Of a DNA stretch of 64,000 nt, positions 10,705 to 21,326 are shown one piece after another. Position 1 is the first letter of the stretch. Every line of letters starts with the position of its first letter. The notes beneath the pieces are model-generated. The model made no database searches. It saw only the letters and a program-made list of their open reading frames with translations, and was not told the DNA's origin. Origin of the DNA: Linyphia triangularis (lineage: Eukaryota; Arthropoda; Arachnida; Araneae; Linyphiidae). The stretch is taken from NCBI GenBank assembly GCA_963978545.1, contig OZ021727.1, positions 90,324,447 to 90,388,446 on the forward strand, given 5' to 3'. Made by a program: the position numbers and the translations under genes.

Positions 10705-11422
10705 GGGGACACAGGACACTGGAATCACCAAAAAGGACGTTTTTTGTTTTTGTTCTATAAAAATTGCTGGCGTCAATAGCTTTAATTTCGCGTTTGAATT
10801 TTTGAAATTCGTTGATTTTAAGTGGTAGAATCTTTATTTTAACTAACTATTTTAACGTGTCGCACACTACTTGGTAAAAGTTAAAAATGCATTTTTCTCA
10901 GCTTCGCTTTTTCACATTTTACGTATGTTCGAAAAACTCCTTGCGATTCATTTTTTGATAAATCCTCCTAATTTATTTAAGAAATAATTTTTAATGTACT
11001 ATAAAGAAATTCACACATGCTTTCTTATGTCACATAATTTTTTCTATTTTTCTTCATGTTGGAAAACTGAAATATGTGCATTTTTTAATGAAAAATCCCC
11101 AACGCCAAGTTTGAAATTTTATTTCTCTTCAACTATACCACCTAATGCTAAAAGCATGTGTGAAAATGTTTAAAATGTATTGATAAACAACTTGAAATTT
11201 TTCTTTCGTGTTCGTTAAAATATTGTGTCGCGAGGAGCATTTTGAAAAAAGTTAAATTTTCTTATTATTTTATTGCATTTTACTCAATAATTTACTATCT
11301 ATTTTAAATTATTTACTTAAATTTTTTTGTTGTGTTATAAGTCACATCTTCTATGTTTGTGCCAAATTTTATATAATTCTAAGCAAAACTAAAGAATTTT
11401 GGAAAAAGTGTCCCATGTCCCC
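10705..11422 (+). mobile_element. TTAA-flanked MITE, family D, copy 1
   Basis: Ends GGGGACACAGGACACTGG and AGTGTCCCATGTCCCC, flanked by TTAA (10701-10704 and 11423-11426). It is 718 bp. The second copy is at 35239-36136. It lies 95 bp from a family C element, and the same two families also flank AKR exon 6. Confidence 0.85.
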
Positions 11423-11574
11423 TTAAACATGCGTCTTATTTGATGTCTTAGTAAGGTTCATTTCCTATACTTGCTGAGTTACAATCTTATATCCCAGTGC
11501 ATTTAGAAACTACTTTTTTCATAACCTTAACATTTGGTGAGTAGGTACGAAAAAGATCACTTAATACATATACT

Positions 11575-12300
11575 TAATACGTATACATGTACATGTACAT
11601 TAGGAATTGCAAAATTTGACTCAAGTCTGCGTTTTTGTTTATTTGTTTTAATATATTCCCGAATTCATTACCTTTAAAATAATACCGTTTTTTATCCGAG
11701 ACTCAATTTACTTTTTAAATTACAGTGGTTTTTGTGAACCTGTTTTGTATCACGTTCATTAGTGTAGTAAATTTTAAACGCGTTTTCTGAAGAATGACAT
11801 TTTAGTGTTACATGACTTTACGCCAACGGTCATAACTTCATAATAAATTGTCCGATTTACAAAATTCTAATTTTGTTCTATAGACACAAGTTGTGAATGT
11901 GTTTCATATGGAGAATCCAACATATATTGTTATAAACAAATTTTTTATGAATATTTGAATCTTAATTTTTGTTAAAAACTATGTATTTTTTTAAACTTTT
12001 TATTTAAAAATTTATAATTAAATAAATATTCCAGCTAAATTCAAAATTCTCCATAGGAACATGCGTCAATATATCTTTTATTTGTAATAAAAATCATACC
12101 TCTAAATTAATTAAAATTTTATTTATGTATGTTCTAATAATGTCCAAATTAGTCACTTTAATTGCAATTAGCTGATTAAAAAATTGGCGGAAAAAAAAAG
12201 TTTATATACATAAATGCACATTTTTAATTCTGATATACTGCCAAAAAGTTTGAAATTACTTAAAAATGACAGAAAATCATCTCAAATATATCATTTTTTT
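11575..12300 (+). mobile_element. Family B MITE, copy 2, decayed ends
   Basis: The family B body (AATTTGACTCAAGTCTGCG through AAATTATAC-like right part) in forward orientation. The left terminus is replaced by a GTATACATGTACATGTACAT run and the right terminus is lost. Confidence 0.7.
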
Positions 12301-12839
12301 TTTTTTATATAATTGTAAATAGTGTATATATTTCTTTTTAAAGCTCTACTTTCTTTTAATTGTTAACAGGCTGGACAATGTTGGCAGTTTCCAGTTTGAG
12401 ATGTATTTAGAAATGTTTTCAGCTCGTGTTGATCGTCAGTTAAGCTTTTCTAGATCTTTCGGGAAAGTTCACAAGCGATGATATAAAAACCGCTTACAAA
12501 GGAAATTTGATTCAATTGGAGATTTACAGCCGTTTGTGACTGTGTTAAAGACATCAATTTTGCATTTTTACTGAAATTTTGAAGGTAGAGATGTTTAAAG
12601 CACATTAAAAGACAATGATTTTGAGGAAAGTCGTTAGATTCGTTGTTTGGCAATTGAGGACTACAAATAAAAAACGACCTAAGTACAAAAAAAACTTTTT
12701 TTTTAACGGAAAAATGTCTTTAAAATCAAGCTAAACAAAGTGGAGAACGCCCAAAGTGCGAACTCCAGAAGCAATAGTTCAAATTCAATCCGAAAAATGT
12801 ACTTAATCATTGCCCTAAGCATCAAATCATTACCCTAAG
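12301..12839. other. Spacer, nothing recognised
   Basis: AT-rich. A short minus-strand open frame at 12450-12653 has no recognisable motif and is probably chance. Confidence 0.35.
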
Positions 12840-13004
12840 GCCGACCAAACGGTATAGCGGTTAGCGTGCTAGCTTCTAGACCGCGAGTCCCGTGTTAGGC
12901 ATGGGTGTTTGTAAATGTATGTTGGCTTGTCTAATGACGAATGTTTCGGCGCATTATAGCCCTCGTGTTGCTGACGACGCCAGATAATCTAAAAATAACC
13001 AACC
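12840..13004 (+). mobile_element. SINE S1, copy 2
   Basis: Forward copy with a small deletion between the boxes (CCGCGAGTCCCGTG). It is flanked by ATTACCCTAAG / ATTACCTTAAG target duplications and carries an AACCAACC tail. It interrupts a family G repeat. Confidence 0.9.
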
Positions 13005-13039
13005 ATTACCTTAAGCATCAGATGCGATCATTTTTCGGC

Positions 13040-13395
13040 TCTCCTGAAATTTTTTTTATTTTTTTGGACTTGGAAAAATGGTCCATTTCAAGTCCTCAAT
13101 TGTTGAGAAGCAAAATTTGTGATAGCAGCTACCTTTTCGCTTGTCCAATTTTGACGAAAACCTCAATGACAGGTCCCATATACACCACTCTTCCAGTATG
13201 CAAAAGTTGAACATTATAGGTCAATCCGCTCGAGAGTTATGCTGACCACTGACACATACCGACATTTTTCTGAACCACTTTTTTGAATTCGGAACGCTTC
13301 AAAACGTGTAGGGAAAAAAAAAATCTTTATTGAATACAGTACTTTTACCTCATGCAAACATATATAGGTAATTGAAAGTAATAAAAACATTAAAA
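13040..13395 (+). repeat. Family G repeat, partial copy 4
   Basis: Right-hand part of family G: AGCAGCTACCTTTTCGC, GAGTTATGCTGACCACTGAC and the end GGTAATTGAAAGTAA. It is clearly diverged from the other copies. Confidence 0.5.
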
Positions 13396-13710
13396 AATCA
13401 CTGTTGTTTAAGGTATTTCTTTTTTCAAAAACGAATAATGAAGTATTATAAATACATACACTCGTTTGACGTGAATACGAAAATTCACACTGATTTCTGA
13501 TATAATAAACATTAAGAAAAGTGGTAGCACAAATTATGATTTAATGTTTTAAATTAATTTACTCAAGATGTTTGCAAATAATAATTTTCTTCGTATTTAA
13601 AGTAGATTTTTGTTTTGTTTTATTTATTTAAAAAAAACCCTGTTGGCATAGTGGGCAAGATGACCAATTACTGATAAGAAATCACATGTTTTCTAAAACT
13701 CAGCGTTCTG
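13396..13710. other. AT-rich spacer, nothing recognised
   Basis: No supported feature. Confidence 0.35.
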
Positions 13711-13905
13711 TGATTTATTATTATTATTATTACTTTTAATTTAATGTATTTGGTTCGTTTATACGCTCGACGACCTATTTTTATGCACAATGACGGCTAA
13801 TCAGGTCGGGACCTTAAGTAGCTTAACGTGGATTCCGAACCACAAAGAACATTCATGCCTAATCCGAAATTCGAACCCGACTCCTTTGGCATGCGTGGCA
13901 TCAAT
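13711..13905 (-). mobile_element. Second tRNA-derived SINE (family S2), copy 1
   Basis: S2 reads, in its own sense, a tRNA-like head (ATGGCTGTGTGGTTAGAGC with A box, B box GGGTTCGAATCC), a body GGAATCCGCATTAAGCT-like, and a (TAA)n tail. This copy is reversed; its tail is the TTATTATTATTATTATTA run at its left end, and its head is truncated near GCATGCGTGGC. Confidence 0.8.
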
Positions 13906-13910
13906 TTAAT

Positions 13911-15043
13911 GTAAAATGCCATGAGTTATGATAAAGTACCAAATTCAATGGAAAATTAGTTTATACATTACTGTTTAAATGAGTATGCATTTACAATAAT
14001 CATCCAGAAATAAACCACAATAAAATATTTTAAATACATTTCAATTTCAAATAAACCACTATGGAAATTAGCCTATAAAATGGAAGTTTAAAACGTATTC
14101 ATCGTAAAACACGTTGTATTTTGAATTCAATAGGACGAAATCACTGAATTTAAAAAACACAAAATAATAGCATTAGTGTTGATAAATACTAAAATTTGAA
14201 TTTTTAGCTTTTAACAATCTTACTTTTTTGCCCTCAGTCAAAAATGTATAGAATATGAAAAAAAAACGTTGAAAACCCATTGAAGTGTAAGGTTGAAAAC
14301 CACGTCTATTTTGTAAAATTGAATTTATTCGAAGGAAATTGGCATGGGAAGTAGTGTTATTTTCGCTCCGTGCTTTTCAATTGCACTGCTATATCTTTTC
14401 AAAATAGGAAAACTAAAATTTTCTTTGGAGAAATGTTGGTTGATTGTTTTCCCTTTTTTCATTAGATGCTGGAAAACGTTCGAATATCGAAGTAAATTTC
14501 TTTTCCGGATTCTAATTTGTTAAAATATCCTCCCTATGCTTACCGTAACAAGTTCTTCAGCTTATTTTGCATGTTAATTGACACTTTTGACTCTTCTAGA
14601 AAAGATGAAATGCTTCAAGAATACTCCAAACTAAGACACTATAAATTCAACCAGTTGAAGGATTTACAGTTACACTACAAGAAAAGGAAGCCGAATATTT
14701 TCCTAATGTTCTAATTTGTTATAGGTGCGAAATATTTTGAATGTATAGGTAATAAGTACAAAATGCACGACCATGGAAATACAATAAACAGTCTTTATTG
14801 TATACAATACCCATGAGTGAACAGTAGTAGTTAAGCAAACAGCTAAGATAATACAAGTACTATTTAGCAGTACTACACAGATAGAAAAAACGTTAAGGCA
14901 AACTAAGAAACTTCATTATTCGTACAAATGCATAAATAAAGTTAATGCAAATTTAAACTCAATACACAAACAGTTCTAATTATATTGTACAAAAACATAA
15001 CAAAAATTAAAATTATTTTTCATTTAAATGTTATTCTTTTTTT
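13911..15043. other. Unannotated region with one small open frame
   Basis: AT-rich. A plus-strand open frame at 14517-14714 (65 codons, K/Y/L-rich, starting MLKYPPYAYRNKF) follows an acceptor-like TTTTTTCATTAG at 14449-14466, but it resembles nothing I know. I do not call it a gene. Confidence 0.3.
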
Positions 15044-15271
15044 TTATACGAACAGAAAGCAGGAAAAAATATTAATGCCCCAAGCAAAATTATGTATAAA
15101 ACTCCTAATAATCCAAAAACTTTCCTTTTTTTCAATTAATTTAATCATTCTCGTTAGCATAGAATCCGAAAGTCTTTTCGAAGTGTCTTTTGAGAGGCTT
15201 TTCCAGCTGTTTTCAATAGCCATTTTCAGATCATATTTGGTGTTGTAAGTTTTACCATTTTCATAAATATC
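15044..15271 (-). pseudogene. Tc1-like transposase C-terminus, duplicated fragment
   Basis: Minus-strand frame with V-G-R-D-I-Y-E-N-G-K-T-Y-N-T, then LKMAIENSWKSLSKDTSKRL and MLTRMIKLIEKK, typical of the extreme C-terminus of Tc1/mariner transposases. It is a second, nearly 90 percent alike copy of the end of the relic at 15425-16340, and the two are separated by a SINE. Confidence 0.75.
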
Positions 15272-15274
15272 ACG

Positions 15275-15420
15275 GCCGACCAAACGGTAAAGTGGTTAGC
15301 ATACTAGCTTCTAGAGCTCGATGTTACGGGTTCGAGACCCGTGTGAGGCATGGGTGTTTGTAAATGTATGTTGGCTTGTCAAATGATGAATGTTTAGGCG
15401 CATTATAGCCCTGGTGTTGT
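15275..15420 (+). mobile_element. SINE S1, copy 3 (tail-truncated)
   Basis: Head and body in forward orientation with a diverged B box (GGTTCGAGACCC). It stops inside the body after CCCTGGTGTTG. It sits between two copies of the same transposase fragment. Confidence 0.85.
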
Positions 15421-15424
15421 ATCC

Positions 15425-16340
15425 AAAGGCGCATTATAATCCAAAAACTTTCCCTTTTTTTTTTTAATTAATGTAATCATTCTCGTTGTCATATAATCCG
15501 AAAGTCTTTTCAAAGTGTCTTTTGAGAGGCTTTTCCAGATGTTTTCAATAGCCATTTTCAGTTCATATTTGGTGTTGTAAGTCTTACCGTTTTCATTAAT
15601 ATTACTTACCATAATGCACCATAAATGTTTTTGGATTCAGGGCAGGGGGCTCCTTGATGGACACTCAGCATTTGGATACGATTAGCTTCGAGCCAGGATT
15701 TTTGTGGAGCTTTAATTGTGAATCGATGAATTTTCCTGCTAAAAGATGTATTCCCCAGACGTTATTAAAAGAGCCTCCAGCAATACATTTTCTGCTAAAA
15801 TGTCTTGATGTGCTTCCGAATTTGTCTTTGTTTACAAATAAGAAATTGGTGTTGTTCAGTTACCAGGGAAGCCGCCCCAAATCATCATGAAGCCACCACC
15901 AAACTGAAGTTTAGAAAAATAGAGATCATTCCGAAGATCATGCCAGTAGTATATAAATCCGTCTGGGCCTTCGAGAATAAACTTCTTTTAATCAGAGAAA
16001 ACAATGTTTTGCCATTTATCTTCAAAAGCAACACGTTTTTCTTGCAATCTCTAGGTGTGCCTTTTGCTTAGAGGTGGTTGACGTTTCATTTTTACTAAAT
16101 TTTACAATTGGATTTTTTGTAGCACATTTCGTGCAGATCGGCTAGTGCAAGAAAGCTTCAAATCATTCACAATTTGAGTCGAAGAAAGCTGTTGTGTTAA
16201 ATATGTTTTAATGTTGATCTTTAATGTTGTGCTTTAATGTTGGCCGCCTTGCAGCTCTCATTTGTCGAGGAGTCAATGCAGATGGACGTCCTGTATCCCT
16301 CCACTGATTGTAAATATAACTAATTTTTAGAAAGTTATTA
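15425..16340 (-). pseudogene. Tc1-like transposase relic
   Basis: On the minus strand, pieces in several frames line up with Tc1-like transposases: M-M-I-W-G-G-F in the DDE core, L-L-E-A-L-L-I-T-S-G-E-Y-I-F followed by E-N-S-S-I-H-N (decayed Q-D-N-x-x-x-H motif), and the C-terminal V-N-I-N-E-N-G-K-T-Y-N-T with ENIWKSLSKDTLKRLSD. Stops and frameshifts are numerous. The part at 16080-16340 resembles the N-terminal helix-turn-helix region but is poorly preserved. Terminal inverted repeats were not found. Confidence 0.75.
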
Positions 16341-16412
16341 ATCGCAGTCTTAGATCTGCTTAATCATTTAGCTATATACCAAGAATTTAAACCACATTTT
16401 CCAAAACTAAGG

Positions 16413-16593
16413 TTGGTTGGTTGTATTCAGATTATCTGGCGCCGTCAGCAACACGAGGGCTATAATGCGCCGAAACATTTCGTCATTTAACAAACCAACA
16501 TACATTTACAAACACCCATGCCTACACGGGACTCGAACCCGAAACCTCGCGGTCTAGAAGCCAGCACGCTAACCACTATACCGTTTGGTCGGC
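16413..16593 (-). mobile_element. SINE S1, copy 4
   Basis: Full-length reverse copy with target duplication TCCAAAACTAAGG on both sides (16400-16412 and 16594-16606). Confidence 0.93.
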
Positions 16594-16915
16594 TCCAAAA
16601 CTAAGGATCATACCTTTTCCTATTTTCATAAATTTTAAATTACTCTCTAGCATCGGTCTAAATCGTCTACGTAATTTGTTTGAGCAACTATACAGACGGC
16701 TATAATACTACAACAAATAATTAACGAGAAAAAAAACTATAAATTTAAGCTTTGCCCAATTATTTTCCCAGGTATTCGTCAGTTTAAAAAAAATATAGTT
16801 TTAATTTTGAAACTAACTCAATTTTTCGTAACGTTTTTTTACGTATAGTCATTCAGGGTAACTTTGAGCCATAGGGTATAACATTGCGCCACCTCCTAGT
16901 TTTCAGTATTTTTGG

Positions 16916-17096
16916 GCCGACCAAACGGTATAGTGGTTAGCGTGCTAGCTTCTAGACCGGGAGGTTGCGGGTTCGAGTCCCGTGTTGGCATGGATGTTTG
17001 TAAATGTATGTTGGCCTGTCTAATGACGAATGTTTCGGCGCATTATAGCCCTCGTGTTGCTGACGGCACCAGATAATCCGAATACAACCAACCAAC
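16916..17096 (+). mobile_element. SINE S1, copy 5
   Basis: Full-length forward copy with the duplication CAGTATTTTTGG at 16904-16915 and 17097-17108. Confidence 0.93.
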
Positions 17097-17872
17097 CAGT
17101 ATTTTTGGTTTTAAATAGCTGTTAATGATCCACTCCTGCAAAACGCTGGAAAGATTGTGAAATTGGATTTTTGCTCTATAGTTTAGAAAATGAATTGGCA
17201 AAATAGTACATAATTTATTTGGCCATTCAATTGTTTTTCTGAAGTAATGTTTGCAAGATCCATTTTATTGCGTATTTGAAGTTGATGTAAATCAACTAAT
17301 TTATGCAAGTAAGTATCAACTTACCCACTTTATTATCAGCGATATAATTTTCTGAAAATGGAGAAATTGTTAGTAGTTGATGTTTATTTACTAACATTTG
17401 GCAAAAAGCAAAAAACCAAGGCACTCTCATTTTACCACATATTCAGTGTAACTTTGAGCCGGTTCAAAGTTAGGCTGATGACAGTGTGTAATGTTTACAC
17501 TGCACATATAATTCATATTTTATACCAATTTATTTTTGGTTGCTTTTAAATACATTTATATAAATACAAATGCAATTTAATTTACGGAATCTTCCCTTGT
17601 ATGCAAAATCCGATAAAATTAAAATATTGGGAGTGAATTCAAGAAGTACCCAAAAATATTAAATAATGATCTTGCACGTTCACAGAACAAAAAAAATCTG
17701 CCTACCTGTAACGGCTGTAAAAAGCATTTCAGTTGAGAAAGTGAAAAATATCTATGCACAAAAAATAAATGGTAAAGGAATATGTATAGCGAGGACATTA
17801 GGGGATCGTCCGAAGTGCTCTACCACATGAACTCCTGGAAGACAGCAAGAGTAAAAGTCCTAAACTAGATGA

Positions 17873-18025
17873 CCCCCCCCCCCTCCGATGGCTGTGTGGT
17901 TAGAGCTCTAGCCCTGCATGCCAAAGGTGCCGGGTTCGAATCCCGGGTTAGTCATGGATGTTCGTTGTAGTTCGGAATCCGCATTAAGCTGTAGGTCGTT
18001 GAGCGTATAAAACAATATCAACATG
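17873..18025 (+). mobile_element. SINE S2, copy 2
   Basis: Forward copy with intact A-box-like TGTGTGGTTAGAGC and B box GGTTCGAATCC. It is flanked by the duplication AACTAGATGA (17863-17872 and 18026-18035). A C run precedes the head. Confidence 0.9.
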
Positions 18026-18240
18026 AACTAGATGATGCTGGTGACAGTGTATGCACAATACTATCATTTTCGGAGGAGATGAAAGTTGGACAATAAGGTC
18101 ATGAAAGATGTCTATACTACTGAAACTGTTGAGGAGAATGTTATTGAAAAATTAGAGATTGTTCAAGTGGTGGCTGTTGAACTCAACAATGAGGTATACA
18201 TTTTATACACGGAGCATTCAAGTGTTTTTCTGTAATTAAA

Positions 18241-18676
18241 GCTGTCATTTTCTACATTGTGTTAAATTTGCATTAAGTTCCAATGAGTAGTTCGGGAAAT
18301 AATGAAGTTTTTCATTTAACCTTACAAATTTTTCCAACACTGATATATCGTTGGATTATAGTGAAAATGTGGCACCTCTCAAACTTTCAAGAGAGCAATA
18401 AAACTTTAGTTGTATTTCACATTTACCGATTTTGCATTTCACTCAATTGTACACTCAATGTACAATTATTTGTCTTGTGATTAAGTTACCCATATGCTAA
18501 TAAAATCTGCTTTTTTTCACGTTTGTAAAATACTAGAAAGTGGAACCGGGACCATTATATAATCTAAACTGACGATTTGATTAAAAATTTATTACCGAAT
18601 TAGAGTCCAATTGCACCAGTCATTACTCGAATTTATTTTTCAAAATTTAATTACAAATGACATGAAAAATAAGGGT
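18241..18676. other. Spacer, nothing recognised
   Basis: AT-rich with a chance open frame at 18283-18480. Confidence 0.35.
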
Positions 18677-19157
18677 TTAAAGCGTTAAGCTTTCGCTGCG
18701 GGCGACAATGTTTCGATTCGAGGACCATGGTATCTGGAGACAGATGCGTTACCTCTGCGCAAAAGAGTACTCCAGTGCACAGAAGTATTATCTGATATTT
18801 GAGGTCGCCACACAGGCTCCTCCCAGCGACGAAGGAGAGTTGTTCTGATCAACGTCTTATCGGAGTTGGAAGTTTTTTTGTGACGCTAGTTGCATCGTTG
18901 TGTCCGCTTGTTGCGGTGTTGCACGCGAGTTGCGTATGTGATCGCTTGTTGCGATGTAGTTTCTCATTTCAGAAGCGCCGATAGATGGCAGCATGATTCG
19001 TTTTAGTCCGGGTCATCATTAAAGCGTTAAGCTTTCGTTGCGGGCGACGGCGTTTCGATCAGAGGACCATGGTATCTGGAGACAGATGCCGTTACCTCTG
19101 CGCAAAAGAGTACTCCAGTGCACAGAAGCATTATCTGATATTTGAGGTCGCCACAGG
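18677..19157. repeat. Direct repeat pair (137/139 bp) around a GC-rich centre
   Basis: Copies at 18677-18813 and 19019-19157 both run from TTAAAGCGTTAAGCTTTCG to GATATTTGAGGTCGCCAC and are about 95 percent alike. The 205-bp centre is GC-rich (CGCTTGTTGCG repeats). The layout resembles a miniature terminal-repeat element or a two-unit tandem array; the ends lack the TG...CA of LTRs. Confidence 0.8.
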
Positions 19158-19692
19158 TTCATATTGAAAATTTTAAAGATAGTTAAATTTACTTAGTTAT
19201 ACAGATACCCAAGAAAATATTTTGGCATAGAAAATCGTTTTTTTTTTTTAAAAATTTTTTTACGTTTTGTTGCAAACCGCAAGATTTTTACGATAATTGA
19301 AAAAAAAGATGTAACCATCGTTCGGATATTTTTTTTGCGTTCTGTACCAGCTTCGTTTGGAGAGACCCTTAGAACCTTCGAGAGTGTTCAATGACTAGTT
19401 TGCTGTCCGAAACCATATTGGACCAGTTTACTTCAGTGACTGCCACAATAGTGAAATTCACAGGAAATGCTACAAACTAGCATTCATTTTTAAACTCTTT
19501 TATATTACGGCTAACGATTGGTCAGTTATGCTACCTGCTATATTAAAACCTTTTAATTAGTGAGCATGCACTTGACACCAATTTCAACTAGAAGATTAGT
19601 TTCAGAACAGGTTCAATACACGATTTTTGTAGAATAGACAATTAAGAACTCTAGGAAAATTATACTATCCAAACAGACTCGATCCATTGAAG
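19158..19692. other. Spacer, nothing recognised
   Basis: AT-rich, with a minus-strand-like stretch around 19320-19480 of more balanced composition but no frame I recognise. Confidence 0.35.
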
Positions 19693-19865
19693 TTGTATTC
19701 AGATTATCTGGCGCCGTCAGCAACACGAGGGCTATAATGCGCCGAAACATTCGTCATTAGACAAGCCAACATACATTTACAAACACCCATGCCTAACACG
19801 GGACTCGAACCCGCAACCTTGCGGTCTAGAAGCCAGCACGCTAACCACTAAACCGTTTGGTCGGC
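19693..19865 (-). mobile_element. SINE S1, copy 6
   Basis: Reverse copy with a 14-bp duplication, TCGATCCATTGAAG (19679-19692 and 19866-19879). Confidence 0.93.
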
Positions 19866-20026
19866 TCGATCCATTGAAGTGTCTCAGTCCTGTAAAAACC
19901 ATACAAACTCAAACTAATGGTAAGAGTTTAAAGTCGAAAGTAAAAAAAAAAAAAAAAGCAATTTTGAGCCTAGTCAACACCATCACAAAAGTTTTAATCG
20001 AAAAAGTGTAGTTACTCACTTTTTAA

Positions 20027-20894
20027 GGTATACATATACAATTGAGATTTTTTTTTTTTTAAATTTTTAGGTAACAATTTCAAACTCTTTGGCAGTATAT
20101 CAGAATTAAAAATGATGTATTTATGTATATAAAATTTTTTTTCCCGTCAATTTTAATCAGCTAATTGCAGTTAAAGTGACTAATTAAGACACTATTAGAA
20201 CATACATAAATAAACTTGTAATTAACTTAAAGATATGATTTTTATTACAAATAAATTATATTATATTGATGCATGTTCCTATGGTTGGTTGTATTCAGAT
20301 TATCTGGCACCGTCAGCAACACGAGGGCTACATTGCGCCGAAACATTCGTCATTAGACAACCAACATACATTTACAAACACCCATGCCAAACACGAGTCT
20401 CGAAGCTAGCACGCTAACCACTATACCGTTTAGTCGGCCATTTTCCTATGGAGAATTTTGAATTTGGCTGCAGTATTTATTTAATTGTAAATTTTTAAAT
20501 AAAAATATATAGTTTTTAATAAAAAAATTAAGATTAACATATTCATAAAAAATGTGTTTATAACAATATACGTTAGATTCTCCATATAAAACACATTCAC
20601 AACTTATGTGTACAGAACAAAATTAGAATTTAGTAAATCAGACTATTTATTATGAAGTTATAAGCGTTAGCGTAAAGTCATAGCACCAAAATGTCATTCT
20701 TCAGAAAACGCTTTTAAAGTTTACTACACTAATGAACGTGATACAAAACAGGTTCACAAAACCCACTGTAATTTAAAAAGTAAATTGAGTCTTAGAAAGA
20801 AAAAAATGGAATCATTTTAAACTTAATGAATTCGGGAATATTTTAAAACAAAATCGCAGACATGAGCCAAATTTTGCAATTCTTAATGTATACC
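20027..20894 (-). mobile_element. Family B MITE, copy 3, carrying a SINE
   Basis: GGTATACATATAC at the left end beside TTAA (20023-20026); the right end GTATACC is followed by ATAA. A SINE S1 copy sits inside at 20283-20438. Confidence 0.85.
20283..20438 (-). mobile_element. SINE S1, copy 7, internally deleted
   Basis: Reverse copy lacking about 25 bp around the B box (ACGAGTCTCGAAGCTAGC), so its promoter is broken. It is inserted in a family B element beside TTCCTATG, which is repeated on the other side. Confidence 0.88.
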
Positions 20895-21116
20895 ATAACT
20901 ACATAAATGAAATGGTTTACCACAAATAATTTTCCAGAAGCCATGAGGTTTATTTCAAGGCTAAAAAAAAAAAAAAGCTACATGCTGATTAATGTTGATA
21001 TGTCAGATGCTTTAGTGTTCAATACCATCCATCCATAAATTGGCAGGCAACTAACTTCGACACAATTACATTATGTTCCATAAGAAACGTCAACTCTAGT
21101 TATAATGTAAAGACAT

Positions 21117-21122
21117 TTTATT
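21117..21122 (-). promoter_or_regulatory. Candidate AKR polyadenylation signal
   Basis: AATAAA on the minus strand, about 160 nt after the AKR stop codon. It is the first canonical hexamer I saw downstream, giving a 3'UTR of about 180 nt. In an AT-rich region the hexamer alone is weak evidence. Confidence 0.4.
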
Positions 21123-21283
21123 TCAAGTAGTAACAATTCAATTGCCAACAGGATTTTAACAGAAGAAAAGTTCCATGAAATATTTAATTCGATACAGAAA
21201 AGTTTCGTTAAATTCTTAGTCTTCCAGTAGACGCATCATAAATGTATCTCGATAGTTCTAAGATACTTTCTGAGATAATTCAC

Positions 21284-21326
21284 TTAAAATGGAATGTTGA
21301 ATGGGTATTCTGGATGCTCCTTCATT
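21284..21326 (-). CDS. AKR exon 10 (terminal coding exon)
   Basis: 43 bp that complete a Gly codon and encode [13 protein letters not shown] followed by TAA. H-P-E-Y-P-F near the C-terminus is diagnostic for the family. The acceptor is ACTTTCAG|AATG. It lies 6.6 kb from exon 9, and a family A TTAA element begins 42 bp upstream of the acceptor. Confidence 0.9.

Larger units (their letters stand above)
16854..18240 (+). pseudogene. Decayed DNA transposon remnant
   Basis: CAGGGTAACTTTGAGCCA (16854) and CAGTGTAACTTTGAGCCGG (17444) look like two related termini. Beyond them, broken plus-strand frames carry coding-like text (AISVEKVKNIYAQKINGKGI and LDDAGDSVCTILSFSEEM, then VAVELNNEVYILYTEHSS). 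It may be a transposase C-terminus, interrupted by SINE S2 at 17873-18025. The family is not identified. Confidence 0.4.

Noticed and set aside
12840..12915. Genuine tRNA genes at the SINE heads
   Set aside because: Heads cannot fold fully as tRNA, they are followed by a constant SINE body and (AACC)n tail, and many are flanked by target duplications.
14517..14714. 65-codon frame after an acceptor-like site
   Set aside because: No recognisable motif, no matching donor or neighbouring exon, and low-complexity AT-rich composition.
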